DNA of 64,000 nt from Pelobium manganitolerans (GTDB taxonomy: Bacteria > Bacteroidota > Bacteroidia > Sphingobacteriales > Sphingobacteriaceae): positions 157,864-221,863 of the forward strand of contig NZ_MBTA01000002.1 of the NCBI RefSeq assembly GCF_003609575.1. Reading direction: 5' to 3'. Position 1 is the stretch's first letter; every line of letters starts with the position of its first letter. Below the pieces are notes generated by a model. The model searched no databases, was not told the DNA's origin, and saw only the letters and a list, made by a program, of their open reading frames with translations. Made by a program: the position numbers and the translations under genes. Below are positions 1 to 7,738 of the stretch, in pieces.

Positions 1-1
1 C

Positions 2-382
2 ATTTTACCTATTGCAGAAAGCGGGCAACTAAAATTTATTGATGTAGTAGACGGCATCCAGTTTACCAAAAACATTAAAGTACGTTTTGCTTACGGGCAT
101 ACCCACGCACAGATGTTGCCTCAGCTAAATTACAAGGGAAAAACCCTGGTTTACATGGCAGATTTACTCCCATCTGTAGGGCACATTCCGCTTCCTTATG
201 TCATGTCTTACGATATGTTTCCGATAAAAACTTTGGATGAAAAGGCCACGTTTTTAAAAGAAGCCGAAGCCAACAATTACATTTTAATTTTAGAGCACGA
301 TCCGGTTAACGAATGTTGCACTTTAAAAAGCACCGAAAAAGGCATCAAGTTTGATAAAGCATTTACAATCGCCTCTATTTAG
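2..382 (+). CDS. Metallo-beta-lactamase-fold hydrolase, C-terminal part
   Basis: The frame is open from the first bases of the window, so this is the 3' end of a gene that begins upstream. About 126 residues remain. The visible text includes GHTHAQMLP, which fits the late metal-ligand histidine segment of metallo-beta-lactamase-fold hydrolases, followed by a DLLPSVGHIPLPYVMSYD stretch and a C-terminal EHDP segment (ILILEHDPV), both common in MBL-fold proteins of the lactonase/quorum-quencher type. An internal ATG at 113 would cut the fold and is not the real start. The substrate cannot be inferred because the HxHxDH motif lies outside the window. The next gene starts 20 bp downstream in the same direction. 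Confidence 0.7.
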   Translation: MLPIAESGQLKFIDVVDGIQFTKNIKVRFAYGHTHAQMLPQLNYKGKTLVYMADLLPSVGHIPLPYVMSYDMFPIKTLDEKATFLKEAEANNYILILEHDPVNECCTLKSTEKGIKFDKAFTIASI

Positions 383-402
383 CAGATGCTCTTGTATTTT
401 AC

Positions 403-1218
403 ATGACAAAACACCTTACGATTTTACTTTTTACAGTAATATTTTTTTCTTCTTGCCTTGATTTAGAGTACAGCCCTAACCAGGCTTTTGACAGAAACAG
501 CCCTACAGATTTAAATGCCATAAATTTAGCCAAGCTGGCAAAGCTTGATGCCAACAGCAACAATGACACCGTACGTTTTATTTTAACCGGCGATACGCAA
601 CGCTCTTATGATCAGGCGCGAGACCTTATCCGGATTGCGAACAGAGATTATCCTGAACTGGATTTTGTATTGCTGAATGGTGACATTTCTGACTTTGGCC
701 TACGCCAAGAGATGGAATGGGTGACAAAGATTTACGAAGATTTAAGAGTCCCCTATATTACTGTTATAGGCAACCACGATTTGGTGGCGAATAGCCTAAA
801 TGCTTACAGGCATATGTTTGGCGAGCTAAATTTCAGCTTTGTTTACAAAAATGTGAAGTTTATATGCCAAGATGACAATGGCAGAGAATACCATTTTAAC
901 GGCGAAGTACCCGATTTGGATTGGTTGGCAAAAGAATTACAAACGGACAACAGCGTTAGCGCAATTGTAAATATAGCACACATTCCGCCAAGCTCGGGCG
1001 ATTTTGACCGCAACCTACAACAACCCTACGAAAACCTGCTTAACAGCAATCCAAAAGTGGTCGCATCATTACACTCGCATGAAAACCGACAAAATGTTGA
1101 ATATCCAACACCAAACGGTGTACCCTTCATCACCTCAAACGCCGTTACTAACCGCGAGTTTTTATACGTAGAAATAGCCAAGGGCAAAATGTTAAAATAT
1201 GAAACCATTATTTACTAA
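403..1218 (+). CDS. Calcineurin-like metallophosphoesterase lipoprotein
   Basis: A 271-residue protein starting with a lipoprotein signal (hydrophobic stretch ending FFSSC, lipobox Cys at residue 18). The metallophosphoesterase blocks appear in order: TGDTQ (about residues 62-66), LLNGDISD (about 95-102), GNHD (about 122-125), an H in NIAHIPP, and SLHSHEN supplying the last histidines. This set of D/N/H ligands supports a di-metal phosphoesterase acting in the periplasm or at the cell surface. The substrate is not readable from the sequence. Its end overlaps the start of the next gene by 20 bp, suggesting co-transcription with the outer-membrane-like protein. Confidence 0.8.
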   Translation: MTKHLTILLFTVIFFSSCLDLEYSPNQAFDRNSPTDLNAINLAKLAKLDANSNNDTVRFILTGDTQRSYDQARDLIRIANRDYPELDFVLLNGDISDFGLRQEMEWVTKIYEDLRVPYITVIGNHDLVANSLNAYRHMFGELNFSFVYKNVKFICQDDNGREYHFNGEVPDLDWLAKELQTDNSVSAIVNIAHIPPSSGDFDRNLQQPYENLLNSNPKVVASLHSHENRQNVEYPTPNGVPFITSNAVTNREFLYVEIAKGKMLKYETIIY

Positions 1219-1816
1219 GCTGCTTTTTGTCCTTATACTTGTGGTAAACGCAAGCGTGTTTGCTCAAAATACGGATTCAAACGCCAGGCACCATTGGTAC
1301 GTACCACGGAGCGCCGTGTTGCAACATGCCGGCAGTATCGGTTACTTTAGCGTGGGCGCAGGTTATAAGCTTAACAAAAGCGGCAACAGCACCTTAGATT
1401 TTACTTACGGATATGTGCCGGTTAAATTTGGTGGCGACTTAAACATCATTACAACCAAATTTACCTACCGCCCTTACCATTTTAAAATTAAAGATTGGGG
1501 AACTTTGTACCCTACCAACCCAGGCATATTTTTCAGCTACCATGCCGGCGGCGATTACGATTCGACTTGGGATGATGACAACTATCCGAAAGGATACTAT
1601 TGGTGGTCCACTGCAATTAGGCCCCACATTTCTTTAAGTACCGAGTTAAAACTGAATGCGCGCAAATTACTTCCAAATCTGCATATCAAAAGTTTGAGCC
1701 TTTACAGCGAATTTAATACTAATGAGCTTTACGCAATTAGTTACTTCCAAAATCCGCGCGACTTAAACCTTACCGGGATTTTCAAGTTAGGCTTGGGAAC
1801 CAGAGTAGAATTTTAG
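1199..1816 (+). CDS. Outer-membrane beta-barrel-like protein of unknown function
   Basis: A 205-residue protein with a Sec signal peptide (KLLFVLILVVNASVFAQ, cleavage after about residue 23). The mature part is rich in alternating aromatic/polar beta strands (YFSVGAGYKL, STLDFTYGYVPV, ISLSTELKLN) and ends in a terminal aromatic pair (VEF), typical of small outer-membrane barrels. No enzymatic motif is visible. The start overlaps the metallophosphoesterase by 20 bp, so the two are probably translationally coupled. The stop shares four bases (TTAG, 1813-1816) with the stop of the convergent XRE gene. Confidence 0.6.
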   Translation: MKPLFTKLLFVLILVVNASVFAQNTDSNARHHWYVPRSAVLQHAGSIGYFSVGAGYKLNKSGNSTLDFTYGYVPVKFGGDLNIITTKFTYRPYHFKIKDWGTLYPTNPGIFFSYHAGGDYDSTWDDDNYPKGYYWWSTAIRPHISLSTELKLNARKLLPNLHIKSLSLYSEFNTNELYAISYFQNPRDLNLTGIFKLGLGTRVEF

Positions 1817-2019
1817 CTTTTCCTGAATTCTAAAATATCACCTGGCTGGCAGTCCAAAACCTCACAAATTGCGTTTAAGGTTTCTAGTCTAATCGCTTTT
1901 GCTTTACCGGTTTTTAAAATAGAGAGGTTTGACATGGTAATGCCAACACGTTCGCTCAATTCTGTAAGCGACATCTTACGCTGTGCTAAAACTACGTCTA
2001 AGTTTACGATGATTGGCAT
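1813..2019 (-). CDS. XRE-family helix-turn-helix regulator
   Basis: A 68-residue single-domain protein, essentially one HTH_3 fold: the helix-turn-helix reads MSLTELSERVGITMSNLSIL, followed by the typical LETLNAICEVLDCQPGDILEF. This short Cro/CI-like type is commonly paired with a DUF2975 membrane protein, and here the DUF2975 gene lies 2 bp upstream in the same direction. A likely role is repressing its own operon; a perfect palindrome upstream of the pair (2762-2788) is a candidate operator. The start ATG at 2019 gives a complete domain. Confidence 0.85.
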   Translation of the reverse strand: MPIIVNLDVVLAQRKMSLTELSERVGITMSNLSILKTGKAKAIRLETLNAICEVLDCQPGDILEFRKS

Positions 2020-2021
2020 TG

Positions 2022-2687
2022 TTAAACCGTTAAATCTTGTTCTTCCTGCAAACTTAAACCGCGCTTAAAAAAGTTAATAACCGTAATCAATAAGACAGAA
2101 AACATCCCGAAAAAAAAGAAAGTCCCAACCTGATTATTCATTGAATGCGCTAAGCGTACGCCTGGTGGCATTAGGCCTCGTATGTACGAATTATACTGAA
2201 AAACTAACACCACTTTTATTACCAATGAGGCGTAAACCAGGAAATGCAACCTATTTAAATTGGACAAAGTATTGTGCGAAAACTTAAAATCTTCGGGTGT
2301 GTTCTTTATTAAAATAAAAAGTCCTAGGGTGACAACAAAAAAGAACCACGTGAAAGAAAAGGAAAAAATATTCTCAGAATTAGGGTCTAAATCAAATAAC
2401 ATTTGTTGACCGAGAGATTTGGGTTTAAGAAGTAACTCGCTCTTTTGCGACACCTCTAATAATCTGCCCTTGAAGGTGTTTGTTTCAGCTTGAGATTTAT
2501 GCACATTTTCAATGGCAACCTTTTTTTCATGTTGATGCCGGTATTTATCATAACTATTCCAAAAGCTAAAGCCCAACAAGAAAATGCCGGCAAATAATAT
2601 TCGATAAGCTTTCCAAGTTGGATTAAAAGCAGTAGATGGCGGCCCAAAAAATGACTTTAGTTGTGATAAACTTCTACGTTTTGACAT
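2022..2687 (-). CDS. DUF2975 family membrane protein
   Basis: A 221-residue protein with about four hydrophobic segments: one after a basic N-terminus (YRILFAGIFLLGFSFW), one near residue 110 (FTWFFFVVTLGLFILI), one near 150 (LHFLVYASLVIKVVLVF), and one near 195 (FFFFGMFSVLLITVINFF). It closes with GLSLQEEQDLTV, a tail usual for DUF2975 proteins encoded beside a small XRE regulator. The function of the family is unknown; the gene pair suggests the membrane protein and the HTH protein form one regulatory unit. The first gene of the operon faces away from rpoD across a 297-bp intergenic region. Confidence 0.7.
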   Translation of the reverse strand: MSKRRSLSQLKSFFGPPSTAFNPTWKAYRILFAGIFLLGFSFWNSYDKYRHQHEKKVAIENVHKSQAETNTFKGRLLEVSQKSELLLKPKSLGQQMLFDLDPNSENIFSFSFTWFFFVVTLGLFILIKNTPEDFKFSHNTLSNLNRLHFLVYASLVIKVVLVFQYNSYIRGLMPPGVRLAHSMNNQVGTFFFFGMFSVLLITVINFFKRGLSLQEEQDLTV

Positions 2688-2761
2688 GATTTTTCAAAAT
2701 TGACAATATCAGTTGAGGTTCTAATAAACAATTATAGGCATTTAAATATCAAGTAACAATA

Positions 2762-2788
2762 ATTATTTATTGAATTTCAATAAATAAT
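2762..2788. promoter_or_regulatory. Perfect 27-bp palindrome, candidate XRE operator
   Basis: Thirteen-base arms ATTATTTATTGAA and TTCAATAAATAAT flank one central T with no mismatch. The site lies 75 bp upstream of the DUF2975/XRE operon and about 200 bp upstream of rpoD. Half-site-like TCAATAAATAAA follows at about 2798. A homodimeric HTH repressor is the obvious reader, and the adjacent XRE gene the obvious candidate; that link is inference. Confidence 0.5.
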
Positions 2789-2923
2789 ACCTTCAAATCA
2801 ATAAATAAATCTTTAGCCTGACAATATTTCAATGGCTTGATTTTTGAGGACTGACAAACGACTGTTGTATAAAAATTAAAATCAAATAATCCCAACATTT
2901 TCATACAATTAACGTTTAATCAT

Positions 2924-2943
2924 GCAAAGTTTCTTAACTTTGC
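2924..2943 (+). promoter_or_regulatory. Probable rpoD promoter, -7 element inside an inverted repeat
   Basis: TAACTTTG at 2935-2942 matches the Bacteroidota -7 consensus TAnnTTTG and lies 43 bp before the rpoD start. It is part of a perfect inverted repeat, GCAAAGTT-tctt-AACTTTGC. No convincing -33 TTTG box is seen at the usual spacing. Confidence 0.5.
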
Positions 2944-2984
2944 AGACTTTTAGTTTTTAGAATAGCACAATACTAATTTTATAA

Positions 2985-3845
2985 ATGAGACAACTCAAGA
3001 TTACTCAATCCATTACCAACCGTGAATCTCAATCTTTAGATAAATATCTTCACGAAATTGGAAAAGTTGATCTAATTACCGCCGAGGAAGAAGTAATTCT
3101 GGCGCAAAAAATACGCGAAGGCGACCAAGCCGCTTTAGAGCGCTTAACCAAAACCAACTTACGCTTTGTGGTTTCGGTAGCTAAACAATATCAAAATCAA
3201 GGACTTACCCTTGGAGATTTAATTAACGAAGGAAACTTAGGTTTAATTAAAGCCGCCAAAAGGTTTGACGAAACCAAAGGTTTTAAATTCATTTCTTATG
3301 CGGTTTGGTGGATCCGCCAATCTATTTTACAAGCTATTGCAGAGCAGTCGCGGATTGTTCGTTTGCCTTTGAACCAAGTTGGTTCTTTAAGCAAAATTAG
3401 CAAGGCATTCTCTAGATTAGAGCAAGAGTATGAGCGCGAACCTTCTCCGGAAGAACTAGCGGACACGCTGGAAACCACCGTAGATAAAATTTCTGACACT
3501 TTAAGCAACTCCGGACGCCACGTTTCTATGGACGCACCATTTGTACAAGGCGAGGAAAATACGCTTTTAGATGTTTTGGAAAACGACAATCCGGATACAG
3601 ACAGTATGTTGATTGACGAGTCTTTGTCTGAAGAAATTAAACGTTCTTTATCTACCTTAACCGAACGCGAGCGCGAAATCATCGTACTTTTCTTTGGCTT
3701 AAGCACCAACCATCCGCTTTCTTTAGAAGAAATTGGCGAGAAATTTAACTTAACCCGCGAGCGTGTGCGCCAAATTAAAGACAAAGCTTTGCAAAGGCTG
3801 CGTCATACTTCAAGAAGTAAAATCTTAAAATCTTATTTGGGCTAA
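2985..3845 (+). CDS. rpoD: Primary RNA polymerase sigma factor RpoD (sigma-70)
   Basis: A 286-residue sigma-70 protein of the short Bacteroidota type without region 1.1. Region 1.2 is [20 protein letters not shown]; region 2 has [37 protein letters not shown] and the -10-reading block [15 protein letters not shown]; region 3 is [13 protein letters not shown]; region 4.2 has the [22 protein letters not shown] followed by ALQRLRH. Length and motif order match the housekeeping sigma factor that recognises TTTG/TAnnTTTG promoters. It is a single-gene unit with its own promoter and a rho-independent terminator just after the stop. Confidence 0.95.
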   Translation: MRQLKITQSITNRESQSLDKYLHEIGKVDLITAEEEVILAQKIREGDQAALERLTKTNLRFVVSVAKQYQNQGLTLGDLINEGNLGLIKAAKRFDETKGFKFISYAVWWIRQSILQAIAEQSRIVRLPLNQVGSLSKISKAFSRLEQEYEREPSPEELADTLETTVDKISDTLSNSGRHVSMDAPFVQGEENTLLDVLENDNPDTDSMLIDESLSEEIKRSLSTLTEREREIIVLFFGLSTNHPLSLEEIGEKFNLTRERVRQIKDKALQRLRHTSRSKILKSYLG

Positions 3846-3865
3846 GTCCCGGATATATTGTTATT

Positions 3866-3899
3866 AAAAAAGCATTCCAAAAACGGGATGCTTTTTTTT
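3866..3899 (+). terminator. Rho-independent terminator of rpoD
   Basis: Stem AAAAAAGCATTCC pairs with GGGATGCTTTTTTTT (one G-T pair) around a short A-rich loop, ending in a run of T, 21 bp after the rpoD stop. Confidence 0.85.
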
Positions 3900-3975
3900 G
3901 TTTAAGCTTTTGCGAGCATTACATCCACCAGAACCATGGCAATATTATTGCTTTTACAGCAGAAAAGACATCGCC

Positions 3976-5287
3976 ATGAAAAAGAAAAACCTCATCTTCT
4001 ATTCCACATTATCCATCTTATTTTCAATAGCTTGCACCAGCAACAAAGCATCAGAAAGTAGCACACCAACAGACAGTAATAATGTTGTTTCGCAGGATTC
4101 CTTGGCTCCTATCTCAGCATCAAAAACAAAATTTAGTAAAGTCATCGGCTGGAAAGCCGAAGAAGCCCCCAAAGCCCCGGAAGGCTTTACCGTAAGCCGC
4201 TTTGCAGAGGATATTAAAAGTCCGCGACAAACTTATGTTGCGCCAAATGGCGATGTGTTAATTGTGCTTTCCAACTCGGAACGCAGTGCGAAAGAAAAAG
4301 CAATAGGTGCTATCACTGGGAAATCGGATGCGGAAGTAGCGGGCAAAAGTGCTAATAATATTTTGTTGTACCGGGATGCGGACGGCGACGGCGTAGCAGA
4401 AACCAAAAGCCTGTTTTTAAGTGGCTTAAACCAGCCTTTCGGGATGTTGATTATAGGCGATAAATTTTACGTAGCAAACACAGATGGCGTAGTGGCTTAT
4501 CCTTATAAAACCGGCGCCACTAAAATTGAGGGCGCAGGCAAAAAGATTTTGGATTTGCCCGCTGGTGGTTACAACAACCACTGGACACGTAATTTAATTG
4601 CCAATGCCGATGGCTCGAAGATTTACGTTTCTGTAGGTTCTGGAAGTAACGTTGCAGAACATGGCATGGAAAACGAGCAACGCCGCGCAAACATCTTGGA
4701 AATTAACACCGATGGCAGCGGCGAAATCATTTATGCTTCGGGTTTAAGAAATCCGGTAGGCATGGCATGGAATCCGGTTACGAAGGCGCTTTGGACCGCC
4801 GTAAATGAGCGCGACGAGTTAGGCGATGAGTTAGTTCCGGATTACATTACCTCTGTAAAAAAAGGCGCATTTTATGGTTGGCCGTACAGCTACTTTGGCC
4901 AACATGAAGATCCGCGGCGTAAAGGTGAAAACCCCGAATTGGTGGCAAAAGCCATTGCTCCTGATTTTGCTCTAGCACCACACAGTGCTTCTTTAGGTTT
5001 GGCTTTTTATACAGGCAGTAATTTTCCGGAGAAATATAGAAACGGTGCTTTCGTGGGGCAACACGGATCGTGGAACCGCTCTGAATTTAACGGATACAAA
5101 GTGGTGTTTGTGCCTTTCAAAAATGGCAAGCCTACCGGAAAAGCCGAAGACTTTTTAAGCGGTTTTGTAGTGCAACGGCGGACGCGAAGTGCACGGACGA
5201 CCGGTTGGCGTTAGCGTTGCCAAAGATGGTGCGCTGTTAGTTTGCGATGATGCCGCGGGGATTGTGTGGCGTGTAGCAAAGAAATAA
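3976..5287 (+). pseudogene. PQQ-dependent sugar (sorbosone-type) dehydrogenase, frameshifted near the C-terminus
   Basis: From ATG 3976 the protein starts as a lipoprotein (STLSILFSIAC). It carries the beta-propeller segments of soluble glucose/sorbosone dehydrogenases: GFTVSRFAEDIKSPRQTYVA, NGDVLIVL, GLNQPFGMLI, ANADGSKIYVSVGSGSN, YASGLRNPVGMAW, NERDELGDELVPDY, FYGWPYSYFG and GAFVGQHGSWNRS. After SGFVV (about 5172) the frame runs into a nonsense tail and stops at 5214. The expected C-terminus (GRPVGVSVAKDG, then AAGIVWRVAKK) is present in the next frame and stops at 5287. A single-base insertion (or 2-base loss) near 5165-5175 explains this. About 25-30 residues of the last blade are affected, so the product may be non-functional or this may be a sequencing error. 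The track start at 3898 would add a non-signal extension and is not favoured. Confidence 0.75.
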
Positions 5288-5317
5288 CCCTACACCATTG
5301 TACTCAGTTAAAAATAC

Positions 5318-5491
5318 GCAGGGTCCTCTACGAGAGACCCTGCTATTACAGTTGGGTGTTTTTTGTCCGAGCAGGGTTTCTCAAAGAGAACCCTGCGACG
5401 TTGCTACCACATTTTACATACTTAAGTATTGGAGGAACCTGCTACCACATTTTACATACCTACGCAGGGCCCTCTGCGAGAGACCCTTCTG
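5318..5491. repeat. Cluster of palindromic hairpin repeats with a direct repeat
   Basis: Three related hairpins: 5318-5343 (GCAGGGTC ... GACCCTGC), 5371-5396 (GCAGGGTT ... AACCCTGC) and 5464-5491 (degenerate: GCAGGG ... CCCTTCTG). The first two have perfect 8-bp arms with compensatory changes (TC/GA to TT/AA), so the structure is conserved rather than the letters. Between hairpins two and three the 20-mer TGCTACCACATTTTACATAC occurs twice (5402-5421 and 5440-5459). The cluster fills the gap between two convergent units and may act as a REP-like terminator or mRNA-stabilising element. ORFs drawn through it have no protein character. Confidence 0.7.
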
Positions 5492-5543
5492 TCACGTTTG
5501 CCTTATACCTCTCACCTTAAACCTTATGCCTTAATAAGCCTCA

Positions 5544-7724
5544 CTAAAGCGCCTTGTAACTCACCACCATCTCTTGATTTGCTTTTAGCGTAGCTTCGTA
5601 AAGATTAACGCCAATTTTTTTGGCTTTTCCGTAGCTCAATTTTGGCGTTGTAGCGCTTTTTATTTTAAGTTTTCCGGTGCCTTCGCTGGCTAAAACTTTA
5701 ATTCGGGTGGTGCTGCAATCTACTTTTACAGAACCGTTAGGTGTGGGCACCTCTCCTTTCATCCATTTTAAACCGCCCAAAACCGGCTCAACAACATATT
5801 CGCTGTAACCTGGCGCTGTTGGTTTTACACCCAGGTAATATTTCCCCAACAAATAGATGGGGCTGGCACCCCAAGCATGGCAAAGGCTTTTACCATAAGG
5901 CCGGCCGTACATTTCTAAGTGCTCTTTTCCTGATTTATTGGGATTATATTCTTCCCAAAAAGAAGTTGCACCTAGCTTTAACATTCCGCCCCAGTAATCG
6001 CGCATTTCTTTTAGCACATAATCTTGTTCGCCCATGGCGCAAAGTGCTTCCAGCTCGTAAAAACGCATATATGGCGTGGTAATTTGGAGCACATTATCAT
6101 TAAGCAATACCTTGTTTTTGATACTTTGCTTTTGATCTTCGTTAAAGTAATTGAAAAAAATGCCGAACATATTGGCGTATCTGGTAACAATATCTTGTAC
6201 CTTGCCATCAATGCGCTGGTGTTTCATCACGTTTTCCTTTTTATCCCAAAACACATCAAACAACCTGGTTTTTAAATCTTCAGCTAGGTTTTGATAATAC
6301 TTTTGATCATCATTTTTACCTGCAATACCCGCACTAACCGACATAGCTTCTAAACTGCGGGCTAAAAGCATCTGCTCAAAACTAACCTCACCGGTTTTTG
6401 GCAATCCGTTTGCCCAATCAATAAAAACCCAATCACCTTCTAAAGGCTCCAGAAACCCGCTTTTATTTCTCCGCTCCAAACAAAACTCCATTAGAGATTT
6501 CATCCGCGGATAAAAAGTTTTGATAAACTTCGTATCGCCGGTATGCAGGTAATAATCGTACACGCCGATAAACCAGTACAACGAATAATCCATAATGATG
6601 TTGATGTGCGCCGTTACCGGTTCTTTACCGCGCAAGGCCAACAGCGTACGCTCTACAGAAGGGGAATCAAAAAACAAATAATAATTCATTAAATAGCTTT
6701 GATAGGCATCACCGGACCATATCCATCGGTCGCGCTTAATTCCGTCTATAAAAAATTCGCGGGTGGTTAAGTGCATGGTATAAGCCGAAACATCCCAAAT
6801 CTGATTCAGCAAAGGATCCGAAGATTTAAATGCTCCACGGTATTCCAAGGGCAGATACTCGTACAGCATAGAAATGGAATCGTACTTCACACTCGGATCG
6901 GTCTGTACGTTCACGTAACGGAACGCCTTTGAGCCAGCATTCGTATAAAGCTCGGGCTGGGTTCCGTCAAAAGAAAGATGATCTAATGTTTCGCATTTTG
7001 CGGTGTCTAGTGCTTCTTCACGCGATTCGCCGTAGTAAAGCGCTAGTTTGCCTTTGCCTTTTAAACCGTGAATTTTTACATAACCAAAAGTTTCTTTGCC
7101 AAAATCAACCAGCTCGCCAGCACCAACTTTTTCTGTTTTTACTGCGCTCCATGGTGTAGTTGTTAATTTAAATTCGGACGGCTTGCGTTCTGGCGCATCA
7201 AAATTCCACGAACCAACGGGCACCCACGGCGTGCCCGATTGCTGTGCCTGTCCGTTTTCATCAATCCAAAGTTTATCTTCATTGGTTACTTTCCAAGAAG
7301 CGTTTGATTTTACGTATTTCCCTTCAATATAAATCGCGGGCAACACCTCTTGATTGTACACTTTGAGAGAAATTTTATGCTTTCCGGCAGGCACTTTTAT
7401 GGATTTAGGTTGCCCGTGCACCTGAACGCCATCTAAAAGCAATTGGAAAGGGCCTTCCGAATAAATTTTTACATCGTCGGCTTCTGGCAGTTCTACTTCT
7501 GTTTGAAAAGTTACCAAAGCATAAGGGCTGTAATATTGCCAAAGTGGCGGAAATACAGCTTCGCGCTCTGTGCGCCTCACCTGCATCTTATTGCTCAACC
7601 AAACTTCAAAATCTCCCGGATACCAAATCCAAGTGGCTTTCTGTTGGGCGCTTACGGTATTCATCGGCGAAAGCCCGATACAAATAAGCAACATGAGCAA
7701 AGGTTTAACGAGATGTTTGTTCAT
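5544..7724 (-). CDS. Secreted alpha-L-rhamnosidase, GH78-type
   Basis: A 726-residue protein with signal peptide (LLMLLICIGLSPMNTVSAQ). It has an N-terminal beta-sandwich region (ATWIWYPGDFEVWLSNKM; FDAPERKPSEFKL; FRYVNVQTDPSV) and an (alpha/alpha)6 barrel. The catalytic-region signature of GH78, REFFIDGIKRDRWIWSGDAY, lies at about residues 315-335, followed by YSLYWFIGVYDYYLHTGD and EGDWVFIDW. The C-terminal cap has CHAWGASPIYLLGKYYLGVKP and PNGSVKV. It would release terminal L-rhamnose from pectin-derived oligosaccharides in the periplasm. Last gene of the long minus-strand operon, 14 bp after the SSS symporter gene. Length is shorter than the five-domain enzymes such as the second GH78 of this locus. 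Confidence 0.85.
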   Translation of the reverse strand: MNKHLVKPLLMLLICIGLSPMNTVSAQQKATWIWYPGDFEVWLSNKMQVRRTEREAVFPPLWQYYSPYALVTFQTEVELPEADDVKIYSEGPFQLLLDGVQVHGQPKSIKVPAGKHKISLKVYNQEVLPAIYIEGKYVKSNASWKVTNEDKLWIDENGQAQQSGTPWVPVGSWNFDAPERKPSEFKLTTTPWSAVKTEKVGAGELVDFGKETFGYVKIHGLKGKGKLALYYGESREEALDTAKCETLDHLSFDGTQPELYTNAGSKAFRYVNVQTDPSVKYDSISMLYEYLPLEYRGAFKSSDPLLNQIWDVSAYTMHLTTREFFIDGIKRDRWIWSGDAYQSYLMNYYLFFDSPSVERTLLALRGKEPVTAHINIIMDYSLYWFIGVYDYYLHTGDTKFIKTFYPRMKSLMEFCLERRNKSGFLEPLEGDWVFIDWANGLPKTGEVSFEQMLLARSLEAMSVSAGIAGKNDDQKYYQNLAEDLKTRLFDVFWDKKENVMKHQRIDGKVQDIVTRYANMFGIFFNYFNEDQKQSIKNKVLLNDNVLQITTPYMRFYELEALCAMGEQDYVLKEMRDYWGGMLKLGATSFWEEYNPNKSGKEHLEMYGRPYGKSLCHAWGASPIYLLGKYYLGVKPTAPGYSEYVVEPVLGGLKWMKGEVPTPNGSVKVDCSTTRIKVLASEGTGKLKIKSATTPKLSYGKAKKIGVNLYEATLKANQEMVVSYKAL

Positions 7725-7738
7725 GATATTTAGGGTTT

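Noticed and set aside
3296..3784. 162-codon minus-strand ORF opposite rpoD
   Set aside because: Antisense shadow of a conserved gene with low-complexity Ser-rich translation.
5318..5491. Possible CRISPR array
   Set aside because: The repeats are palindromic hairpins of differing sequence and irregular spacing, only two are close copies, and no cas genes are present.
5266..5534. Two overlapping plus-strand ORFs of about 80 codons
   Set aside because: They cross the hairpin cluster and carry no domain, signal or codon bias; the first also overlaps the true C-terminus of the frameshifted dehydrogenase.
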